A DNA stretch of 47,787 bases from the NCBI GenBank assembly GCA_919901745.1, contig CAKKPP010000014.1, forward strand, positions 1 to 47,787, given 5' to 3'. The position numbers and the translations under genes are program-made. Position 1 is the stretch's first letter. Every line of letters begins with the position of its first letter. A model generated the notes under the pieces. That model was not told the DNA's origin. It saw only the letters and a list, made by a program, of their open reading frames with translations, and searched no databases. This stretch comes from Chloroflexota bacterium (GTDB lineage Bacteria > Chloroflexota > Limnocylindria > Limnocylindrales > CSP1-4). This document shows, piece by piece, positions 32,740 to 39,524 of this stretch.

Positions 32740-33672
32740 ATGCCGCGCAGCGCGGTCGGCTTCGTCCTTCGGCGCCTCGCCTACCAGGGCGTCGTCCTTG
32801 TCGGCGTCGCCTTCCTCGTCCACGTCCTGATCCTGCTCTCCGCCGATCCGGCGCAGGCGCTCCTCCCACCGACGACCTCGCCCGAGGCGGTCGAGGCGTT
32901 CCGGCGGGCCCAGGGCTGGGACCAGCCGTTGCCCGTCCAGTTCGCGACGTTCCTGGGTCGGGCCGTCCAGGGTGACTTCGGGACGTCGATCCGGTTCGGG
33001 CAGCCGGCCCTCGCCGTCGTCCTCGAGCGCGTTCCGGCGACACTGACCCTGGGGCTGACCGGGCTGGCCGTGGGACTGGCGATCGCCTTCCCCCTGGGTT
33101 CGCTGGCGGCGCTCAGGCGCGGGACGTGGGCGGATGGGGCGGTCCGCGGGTTCGCGGTGCTCGGTGCGTCCGTTCCCGGGTTCGTCCTTGGACAGGTGCT
33201 CATCCTCGTCGTTGCCGTGGGCCTCCGTGCGCTGCCGGTTTCCGGCGGCGGTTCGGTCGCCCACCTGGTCCTGCCCGGGCTGGTGGTCGGTATCGCGTCG
33301 ACGCCGGGGCTGATCCGGATCCTCCGGGCCAGCCTCCTCGAGGTCTACGGCCGCGACTACATCCGGACGGCGTTCGCCAAGGGCCTGTCTCCGCGCGCAG
33401 TGCTCCTGCGCCACGCCCTGCGCAACGCGGCGATCCCGGTGGTTTCGTTCCTCGCCTTTGACATCGCGGCGCTCCTGTCCGGGGTCGTGATCGTGGAGCG
33501 GGTGTTCGCCTACCCGGGGATGGGGTCGCTGGCGGTGCAGGCGATCTCGGGCCGCGACCTGCCGGTGATCCAGGCGTTCGTGTTCGTTGCGGCGCTCACG
33601 ATCGTCACGACGAACCTCCTGCTGGACGTCGCCTACACCAGGCTCGACCCGCGCATCCGGGGCAGGCGATGA
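32740..33672 (+). CDS. Opp/Dpp-type ABC transporter permease, DppB-like
   Basis: This 310-residue inner-membrane permease has six predicted helices. The first is at about 10-32 and is followed by the periplasmic segment that includes RRAQGWDQPLPVQFATFLGR and GDFGTSIRFGQPA, typical of DppB/OppB. The EAA loop is near 200-225 (YIRTAFAKGLSPRAVLLRHA). The ATG lies 10 bp after the binding-protein stop, and the stop overlaps the second permease gene (ATGA). Together they form the channel for the solute captured by the upstream lipoprotein. Confidence 0.93.
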   Translation: MPRSAVGFVLRRLAYQGVVLVGVAFLVHVLILLSADPAQALLPPTTSPEAVEAFRRAQGWDQPLPVQFATFLGRAVQGDFGTSIRFGQPALAVVLERVPATLTLGLTGLAVGLAIAFPLGSLAALRRGTWADGAVRGFAVLGASVPGFVLGQVLILVVAVGLRALPVSGGGSVAHLVLPGLVVGIASTPGLIRILRASLLEVYGRDYIRTAFAKGLSPRAVLLRHALRNAAIPVVSFLAFDIAALLSGVVIVERVFAYPGMGSLAVQAISGRDLPVIQAFVFVAALTIVTTNLLLDVAYTRLDPRIRGRR

Positions 33673-34553
33673 TCGCGACGATCGGTCGGCATCGCGCGGG
33701 CATGTTCGGGGTGTTGCTGATGGTCGTCGTCGCGACGATCGCCGTGCTGGCCCCGGTTCTCGCCCCGGGCGGTCCGGAGGCGGGCGTGCTCCGGGACCGC
33801 CTGCTGCCGCCGGTCTTTGCCGGTGGGTCGTGGGATCATCCGCTGGGCACGGATCGGGCGGGTCGCGACCTCCTCGTCCGGATCGTGTGGGGTTCCCGGA
33901 CCACGCTGTGGATCGCGATTGCGGCGACCGTGGGCGGTGGGCTCGTGGGCATCGTTGCCGGTGTTGTCGCGGGGTGGTATGGACGCTGGGTCGACCTCAT
34001 CCTGGGGCGCCTGGCCGACATCCAGCAGGCGATCCCGTTCGTCATCCTGGCCATGGCCGTCGTCGCCGTCGTGGGGCCGTCCCTCCTCAACCTGATCCTC
34101 GTCCTCGGACTCGCCTCGTGGCTCTTCACCTATCGGGTGGTCCGGGGCGACATGCTGGCGGCCCGCGAGCGGCCGTGGGTCGAGGCCGCCCGCGCCCTGG
34201 GGATCGGGGATCGGCGGATCCTGTGGCGACAGGTCCTGCCGAACGTCCTGCCCTCGATCGTGGTGGTCCTCACCCTGTTCGTACCCCAGACGATCCTGTT
34301 TTCGGCGGGGCTCTCGTTCCTCGGTCTCGGCGTGCCACCGCCCACCCCCGAGTGGGGCAGGATGATCGCCGACGGCGCGGACTACCTGCGCACGGAGTGG
34401 TGGTTGACGCTCATGCCTTCGCTCGCCCTGATCGTGACGGTCCTCGGGATCACGCTCGTCGGCGACTGGGTGCGCGACCTGGGGGACCCGTTGCTGCGAC
34501 TGTTGCGCTCCGCTGCGCCAGCGACCGACGAGATGGGCAAGACCGATGCTTGA
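33669..34553 (+). CDS. Opp/Dpp-type ABC transporter permease, DppC-like
   Basis: This 294-residue second permease of the importer has an N-terminal helix (about 12-34). HPLGTDRAGRDLLVRIVWGSR follows, the OppC/DppC hallmark. About five further helices and an EAA loop near 165-190 (WVEAARALGIGDRRILWRQV) complete it. The C-terminal GVPPPTPEWGRMIADG is also typical. The ATPase subunits that normally follow (DppD and DppF) are absent: the next gene is an FAD oxidoreductase whose start overlaps this stop by 8 bp. The ATPases must be encoded elsewhere. Confidence 0.93.
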   Translation: MIATIGRHRAGMFGVLLMVVVATIAVLAPVLAPGGPEAGVLRDRLLPPVFAGGSWDHPLGTDRAGRDLLVRIVWGSRTTLWIAIAATVGGGLVGIVAGVVAGWYGRWVDLILGRLADIQQAIPFVILAMAVVAVVGPSLLNLILVLGLASWLFTYRVVRGDMLAARERPWVEAARALGIGDRRILWRQVLPNVLPSIVVVLTLFVPQTILFSAGLSFLGLGVPPPTPEWGRMIADGADYLRTEWWLTLMPSLALIVTVLGITLVGDWVRDLGDPLLRLLRSAAPATDEMGKTDA

Positions 34554-36057
34554 CGGCGTGCGGCCCGGCGACCGAGAAAGCTGGTGGCTCCGCGAGGCAC
34601 TGGCCGCGGAAGATTCATCCCTGGCTGCCGAGGTCGCCGCGCCGCCGCTTCGCGGCACGACGCTCGCCGACGTGGTGATCCTCGGCGGCGGCTATACGGG
34701 CCTTTGGGCGGCCATCCGACTGACGGAGCTCCTCCCGGGAGCGCGGATCGTTCTGCTCGAGTCCGACATCTGCGGCGGTGGCGCGTCCGGCCGGAACGGC
34801 GGTTTCGTGACCTCCTGGTGGGACGAACTGCCGGCGCTTGTCCATCGGTACGGCGAATCGGATGCACTCACGGTCGCGCGCGCGATGTCTGCCGCGGTCG
34901 ACGATGTCGGGGCCTGGTCCGCGGCCCATGGGGTGGATGCCTGGTATGTGAAGGCGGGCGCGCTCCAGGCAAGTGCCGCACCCGCCCAGGATGGTGTCTG
35001 GGATGAGGCGGTCGCGGACGCGGCCCGCCTCGGGGTGGCGGACGAGTACATCGCCCTGAGCCCCGACGAGGTCCGGGTGCGCTGCGCCTCGCCGGTGTTC
35101 CGCGGCGGCGTCTTCATGCGCCAGGGCGCGACGGTCCAGCCGGCGAGATTGGCTCGCGGCCTGCGTCGCGTCGCGCTGGAGCGGGGCGTGATCATCCATG
35201 AGCGGACGCGGGCACTCCCCGTCGACCTGCTGCGGCTCGTGGGTCGCGGGGGCTTGCGCGACGGTGCGTCCCGCGGGCCCCTGGCGATTCGGACCGGCCA
35301 CGGCGTGGTGCGCGCTGCCCAGGTCATCGTCGCCCTCAACGCGTGGGCAGCCGGCTGGCCCCACCTGGGGCGTCGCCTCGTCACGTGGTCGAGCTACATG
35401 GTCATCACCGAGCCGATGCCCGATCGACTCGCCGAGATCGGCTGGACCGGCGGCGAGGGCGTCAGCGACGCCCGGTTCACGCTGCACTACCTGCGGACGA
35501 CGCCGGACGGGCGGATCGCGATCGGCGGCGGCGGCGGGCGGGCCGGGTATGGCGGCAGGATCGGCAGGGCATTCACCCACGACCTCGGGTCCGTCGAGCG
35601 CACCGTCGCCGGGCTCAGGCGCCTCGTTCCATCGATGGCCGACGTGCGGATCGAGGATGCGTGGGGCGGTCCGATCGACATCGCCGCCGACCACCTTCCG
35701 TTCGTGGGTTCGCTCGGATCGGGGCGCGATCGGGGACGCGATCGGGCCCGCGTGCACTACGGCCACGGCTATTCGGGAAACGGCGTCGCGCCGTCGGTGG
35801 TCGTCGGCCGGATCCTGGCAGCGCTTGCCGCCCGCGGCCTCGGCGGCGCAGACGATCCCGCGGCCGAATCGCCGCTCGTCGGAACGCGGCCGCGGGCGTT
35901 TCCCCCGGAGCCACTTCGGAGCGTCGGCGCGCGCATCATTCGCGAGGCCATCGTCCGGCGCGAACTGGCCGAGGAGGCCGGCCGCCGGCCCGGAGCGATT
36001 GCCGGCGCGATCAGCCGCGTCCCGCGTCGGCTCGGGTATCACCTTGGCCCAGGGTAG
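34546..36057 (+). CDS. DAO-fold FAD-dependent oxidoreductase (PuuB/DadA-like)
   Basis: This 503-residue flavoenzyme of the D-amino-acid oxidase fold has its dinucleotide-binding motif near residues 42-60 (VVILGGGYTGLWAAIRL). The family's GGGASGRNGGFV follows, and a C-terminal FAD loop reads VHYGHGYSGNGVAPS. PuuB-like members oxidise gamma-glutamyl-polyamines or other secondary amines; the exact substrate here is unknown. It overlaps dppC by 8 bp and is the last gene of the kinase/transporter operon, so its substrate is probably the imported compound or a product of it. A GC-rich palindrome follows the stop. Confidence 0.88.
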   Translation: MLDGVRPGDRESWWLREALAAEDSSLAAEVAAPPLRGTTLADVVILGGGYTGLWAAIRLTELLPGARIVLLESDICGGGASGRNGGFVTSWWDELPALVHRYGESDALTVARAMSAAVDDVGAWSAAHGVDAWYVKAGALQASAAPAQDGVWDEAVADAARLGVADEYIALSPDEVRVRCASPVFRGGVFMRQGATVQPARLARGLRRVALERGVIIHERTRALPVDLLRLVGRGGLRDGASRGPLAIRTGHGVVRAAQVIVALNAWAAGWPHLGRRLVTWSSYMVITEPMPDRLAEIGWTGGEGVSDARFTLHYLRTTPDGRIAIGGGGGRAGYGGRIGRAFTHDLGSVERTVAGLRRLVPSMADVRIEDAWGGPIDIAADHLPFVGSLGSGRDRGRDRARVHYGHGYSGNGVAPSVVVGRILAALAARGLGGADDPAAESPLVGTRPRAFPPEPLRSVGARIIREAIVRRELAEEAGRRPGAIAGAISRVPRRLGYHLGPG

Positions 36058-36067
36058 GCGCATGATG

Positions 36068-36084
36068 CGGCCCGGACCGGGCCG
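36068..36084 (+). terminator. GC-rich palindrome after the FAD oxidoreductase gene
   Basis: CGGCCCGG-A-CCGGGCCG starts 11 bases after the stop. As RNA it would give a stem of about seven pairs with a 3-base loop. It may end the kinase/transporter operon. No T-run follows, so the assignment is tentative. Confidence 0.4.
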
Positions 36085-36115
36085 GCCGCACCGGGCCGGA
36101 GGCATCGAAATCGGG

Positions 36116-36121
36116 TAGAAT
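36116..36121 (+). promoter_or_regulatory. -10 element of the small CxC protein gene
   Basis: TAGAAT (36116-36121) is a 5-of-6 match to the -10 consensus in otherwise GC-rich DNA. Transcription from about 36128 would leave a leader of about 43 bases carrying CAGGAG (36159-36164) six bases before the GTG at 36171. Confidence 0.45.
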
Positions 36122-36170
36122 GTGGGGCCCCGCTGAGCCCAATCGCGGGGATTCTTCCCAGGAGCTGCCC

Positions 36171-36377
36171 GTGAACGGTCGACCGTCCCTTCAGCAAAGT
36201 CGCCCTTCGTCGTCGGAGGACGGCAGCGAACCCCTGAAGCACGTCATCGACGTCTACCGGCATCGGGACCAGACGATCACGTGTGTCTGCGGCTGGCACG
36301 GCAGCTGCGCAGCGGGCGAGCGCGGCGGATCGGACTGGACGGCGCACCTCGCGGAGTTCCGCACGAAGAAGCGCTGA
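36171..36377 (+). CDS. Small CxC/His protein, possible zinc-binding
   Basis: This 68-residue protein was not recognised. The N-terminal 25 residues are Ser/Pro-rich. The rest is compact, with TITCVCGWHGSCAAG and then WTAHLAEF. Cys-x-Cys-Gly-Trp-His plus a third Cys and a later His could form a zinc knuckle. The GTG at 36171 is supported by CAGGAG six bases upstream and by a -10 at 36116; a longer start at 36120 would lie inside that -10 and is rejected. It precedes the guanine deaminase gene by 47 bp, and that gene has its own -10. Confidence 0.6.
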   Translation: MNGRPSLQQSRPSSSEDGSEPLKHVIDVYRHRDQTITCVCGWHGSCAAGERGGSDWTAHLAEFRTKKR

Positions 36378-36406
36378 CCCGCCGCCTCGGCGCGCACGAT
36401 CGCGCG

Positions 36407-36415
36407 TGCTAGCAT
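36407..36415 (+). promoter_or_regulatory. Extended -10 promoter of guanine deaminase gene
   Basis: TG-C-TAGCAT (36407-36415) ends eight bases before the GTG at 36424. No SD sequence is present before that GTG, which fits a leaderless transcript starting at or next to the start codon. Confidence 0.45.
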
Positions 36416-36423
36416 CGCCGCCC

Positions 36424-37776
36424 GTGTCCACGCTGGCGTCGATTCCCGACTCCCCGCCGTTCGTCGTCCGGGCGCGCCTCCTGACGCCCCTGTCGGACGG
36501 CGGGACGATGCACGAACCCGACGCCCTCGTCGTCGTCGACGACGACGGACGGATTGCCTGGGTCGGGCCGGCCGCCGATCAGCCCGAGCCACTGGCCGCC
36601 GCGTCCGCCATTGACCTCCGGCCGCTCGTGGTGATGCCCGGCCTCATCGACCTCCACGTTCACCTGCCGCAGCTGCCCAATGCCGGGGTGGGCGCCGGCC
36701 TCGAACTGTTGACGTGGCTGGAGCGCCACATCTTCCCGCTCGAACGGGCCTGGGTCGACCGCACGGTCGCCGAACGCCTCGCACCGGCCGCGTTCCGTGC
36801 GTTCGCCCATGCCGGAACGACCACCATTCTGGCCTACGGTGCCGTCTTCGCCCCGAGCATGGACGCGGCCTTCGAGGCCGCCGAGGCACACGGAATCCGG
36901 GCGATTCTCGGCAAGGTCATGATGGATCGCGCGACGTACGACGAGTCGATCGCGCCGTCGACGATCCTCGAGCGGTCGCTGCGCGAATCCGCCGACCTTG
37001 CCGCGCGCTGGCACGGCGCCGCCGACGGCCGGCTCGGCTACGCGGTAACGCCCCGGTTCGCCGTCTCGTGTACGGCGGACATGCTCCGTGAATCGGCCGC
37101 GCTCGCCGCGTCGACGGGGTCCTGGTGGCAGACACACATCTCGGAGGATCATGGCGAGATCGCGGAGGTCGCGCGACTCTTCCCCGAGGCGATCGACTAC
37201 CTCGACGTGTACGACCGTGCCGGGGGGCTCGGCGCCCGTACCGTCCTCGCGCACGGAGTGCATCTCACCGACCGGGAGGTGGCGCGTCTCGCCGAGACGG
37301 GGACGCGGCTTGCCCATTGCCCGTCGTCGAACCTGTTCCTGGCATCCGGTCTCATGCCGCTGGCACGCTACCTCGAGGCGGGGCTCGTCATCGGGCTCGG
37401 GTCCGACGTGGCCGCCGGGCCCGAACTATCGATGTTCTCGGCGATGCGGGTCGGCGCCTACGTCCAGAACGCACTGCGGGTCGTGGGCGGCGAGGAGCGG
37501 GCGTCCCTGGGTCCGCTCGATTGGCTTCGGATGGGCACGCTCGAAGGCGCCCGTGCGCTCGGCCTGGACGACGTGATCGGCTCGATCGAGGTGGGCAAGG
37601 AAGCCGACCTCATCGCGGTCGATCCTTCCCTCATCGCCCCGGTCCCCGGCGTGACCGACGACACCCCGGCCGACCTGATGAGCCGTCTCATCTTCCGGGC
37701 GCACCCCGACATGGTTCGCGCCGCGTGGGTCCGCGGCCGACTTCTCGAGGGGCCGACCACGATCGCCGTCGTTTGA
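36424..37776 (+). CDS. guaD: Guanine deaminase (amidohydrolase family)
   Basis: This 450-residue enzyme converts guanine to xanthine and ammonia. The metal-binding opening is PGLIDLHVHLPQ, where the trailing Leu-Pro-Gln is the guanine deaminase variant. LLTWLERHIFPLE, HISED, HGVHLTDRE, HCPSSNLFLASGLMP and GSDVAAGPELSMF follow, together the usual GuaD set with the zinc histidines and final Asp. It starts a region rich in purine-degradation genes: its product xanthine is the substrate of the molybdenum enzyme encoded at 42.3 kb. The general chlorohydrolase/guanine deaminase family is certain; the specific substrate is likely. Confidence 0.87.
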   Translation: MSTLASIPDSPPFVVRARLLTPLSDGGTMHEPDALVVVDDDGRIAWVGPAADQPEPLAAASAIDLRPLVVMPGLIDLHVHLPQLPNAGVGAGLELLTWLERHIFPLERAWVDRTVAERLAPAAFRAFAHAGTTTILAYGAVFAPSMDAAFEAAEAHGIRAILGKVMMDRATYDESIAPSTILERSLRESADLAARWHGAADGRLGYAVTPRFAVSCTADMLRESAALAASTGSWWQTHISEDHGEIAEVARLFPEAIDYLDVYDRAGGLGARTVLAHGVHLTDREVARLAETGTRLAHCPSSNLFLASGLMPLARYLEAGLVIGLGSDVAAGPELSMFSAMRVGAYVQNALRVVGGEERASLGPLDWLRMGTLEGARALGLDDVIGSIEVGKEADLIAVDPSLIAPVPGVTDDTPADLMSRLIFRAHPDMVRAAWVRGRLLEGPTTIAVV

Positions 37777-37852
37777 TCTCTGTGCCCGCGCCCGGGATCG
37801 ACGGCGGTCCTGCTGAGCGGCGTATGGCCTGAGCGGCGTATCGTTGGGAGCG

Positions 37853-38521
37853 ATGGTCCGGCTCGGTCGCAGGAAGTTCCGCTTCCGCCGTTTCGGTCGG
37901 CGACTCGTCGTGGCCCTGATCGCGGCCGCCGCGCTGACCTCGGGCACGACCCCGGTCGGAGCGGAGTGCGACGGACCGGTCCCTTCGTTTCGCGACGTCG
38001 CGCCGACCGCTCAGCGAGTCCTGATCGGTGATGTCGTCGCAGTGCAGACAGGCGGGCTGACCGAGCCGGACAGCAGTGGCCTCTCGAGCCGCTTCACGCT
38101 CCGGGTTCGCTACGTGCCGCGCGGCACCGCTCCGGCGGTCATGGAGATCTCGGACATGCCGACCCAGCCGTGCGCCGGCGTGATGGTCGCCCGGGTCGGC
38201 GACCGGATCGCGCTCGCGCTCGACGGGACCGACTACACGCCGCCGATCCCGGTCAACACGCTCGCCTGGATTCGTGGCACACCGCCGTTCAACGACCCGA
38301 TGTTCGAGACGATCACGGTCGCGGAGGTGTACGCGCTCCTCGGCCTGGCGCCTCCGCCGACCTCCACGGTTCCCACGATCGCCGGCGCTGCGACACCTCG
38401 TGGCGATGCCCGGCTGCCGATCGTCGTCGCGATGTTCGGACTCGTCGCCCTGTCGATCGGCTGGCGACGGTTCGCGTCCCGCTCCTCGCAGCCCACTCCG
38501 AGGCGGCTCAGAGCGCGATAA
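37853..38521 (+). CDS. Membrane-anchored exported protein of unknown function
   Basis: This 222-residue protein has a basic start and a signal helix (about 17-36). A beta-rich exported region follows (about 40-165, with ECDGPVPSF and MPTQPCAGV each giving one Cys, perhaps a disulfide). A Pro/Thr linker and a C-terminal helix (about 188-205) with a basic tail complete it. The pattern (TAQRVLIGDVVAVQTGG then RFTLRVRYVPRG) resembles small extracellular beta domains, but no family was identified. The ATG at 37853 is preferred over TTG 37844; TATCGT lies eight bases upstream. It overlaps the opposing HTH gene by 14 bp at the 3' ends. Confidence 0.65.
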   Translation: MVRLGRRKFRFRRFGRRLVVALIAAAALTSGTTPVGAECDGPVPSFRDVAPTAQRVLIGDVVAVQTGGLTEPDSSGLSSRFTLRVRYVPRGTAPAVMEISDMPTQPCAGVMVARVGDRIALALDGTDYTPPIPVNTLAWIRGTPPFNDPMFETITVAEVYALLGLAPPPTSTVPTIAGAATPRGDARLPIVVAMFGLVALSIGWRRFASRSSQPTPRRLRAR

Positions 38522-39185
38522 GCGCGCCACCGCCCGGGTCGATTCCTTCTGCGAGCGACTTCAGCGCTCGGCGTCCGTCTCCGGGGAACATTGCCAGGAA
38601 GCCCTGGCCGGCCGCATGGATCGCGCTTCGGTTGGTGCGGGTATTGCCGATCAGCAGGATCACGCGGTCGGTTCCGTCATCGCGAACCTTCAGGGCGATC
38701 CGTCGTTCGAGCGCCTGGACATCCACGATGCGCGTCTCCGCCTCGACCATGATCGGTGGCCCAGCCCCCGTGATGACCGCGTCCCACGCGCGCTGATCGC
38801 CGGGTCGGTTGAGCGGCATCTCCGTTCGCCATCGAAGCGATGGATGGAGCCGTGCCCGAAGGCGCTCGAGGAGGAGCAGGTGCGCGCGGTCGCGAACCGG
38901 CGGGCCGCCCGGGTACGCTCTCACGACGATGTCGAGGCCGACCGCCGACCCGAGTCGGGCGAGATCCCGAACGCTCGCGTTCGGTGCGGCCGCGCGCTCG
39001 ATCCGGCTGACGAAGTTCCTCGACCGCCCGACCGCCCGGCCGACGAGCATCTGGCTTGTCCCGTTCGCAAGCCGGGCGCGCCGGATCTCCTCACCGACGT
39101 CGGCGAGGGCCCGGCGGGACAGCCTGGTTCCGTTGTCCGTCCGTCGCTGCACGGTGGCCATCGGATGATGGTGGTCCGTGTCCAT
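38508..39185 (-). CDS. HTH (XRE-type) protein with PD-(D/E)XK-like C-terminal domain
   Basis: This 225-residue protein has an N-terminal lambda-repressor-type HTH (about 27-80: IRRARLANGTSQMLVGRAVG then NFVSRIER). The C-terminal region (about 105-225) has a conserved-looking pattern TEMPLNRPGD, AWDAVI (Asp135) and VEAETR (Glu148/Glu150), followed by a strand VILLIGNT. That order (acidic, Asp, Glu-x-Glu/Lys) resembles PD-(D/E)XK nuclease-fold domains, though the Lys is replaced. It could be a regulator with a non-catalytic nuclease fold. The ATG at 39185 is chosen; 39161 is an alternative. Confidence 0.7.
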   Translation of the reverse strand: MDTDHHHPMATVQRRTDNGTRLSRRALADVGEEIRRARLANGTSQMLVGRAVGRSRNFVSRIERAAAPNASVRDLARLGSAVGLDIVVRAYPGGPPVRDRAHLLLLERLRARLHPSLRWRTEMPLNRPGDQRAWDAVITGAGPPIMVEAETRIVDVQALERRIALKVRDDGTDRVILLIGNTRTNRSAIHAAGQGFLAMFPGDGRRALKSLAEGIDPGGGALIAL

Positions 39186-39221
39186 TACCTGCCGGTTTGC
39201 GAACGGCTCCCGGCGTTGGGA

Positions 39222-39239
39222 TGCACTCCTGAGTGTGCA
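39222..39239. promoter_or_regulatory. Inverted repeat upstream of the HTH protein gene
   Basis: TGCAC (39222-39226) and GTGCA (39235-39239) are separated by 8 bp, with further partial symmetry inside (ACTC and GAGT). It lies about 40 bp before the start of the HTH gene on the reverse strand and could be its autoregulatory operator. Confidence 0.35.
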
Positions 39240-39524
39240 ACCGTGACCGATCCGGCGTGATCGAGCGGCCGCTCCCCGTGTCTCTGGTGCCGAGCGGACG
39301 CAATGTGCGCACGGGCCGTGCGTGGTCTCGCCGGATCGGCGCCCGCGCATGCGCATCCAGGTCCGACGGAAGAGCGGGTGCGACACGGGTGATGCGTCGA
39401 CGGAGGCCCGGGACTGCCATGATGGTCGCGGTTGCACCTCTGGCAGTGCATCCGCCCGGCGGGTGCGGCCGCGAGATGGCGCGCGGGCCCCGAACGTCAG
39501 CCCCGCACGTCAGGAGAACGAACG

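Noticed and set aside
36120..36377. ATG at 36120 as start of the small Cys protein
   Set aside because: It overlaps the TAGAAT -10 and lacks an SD, while GTG 36171 has CAGGAG at six bases.
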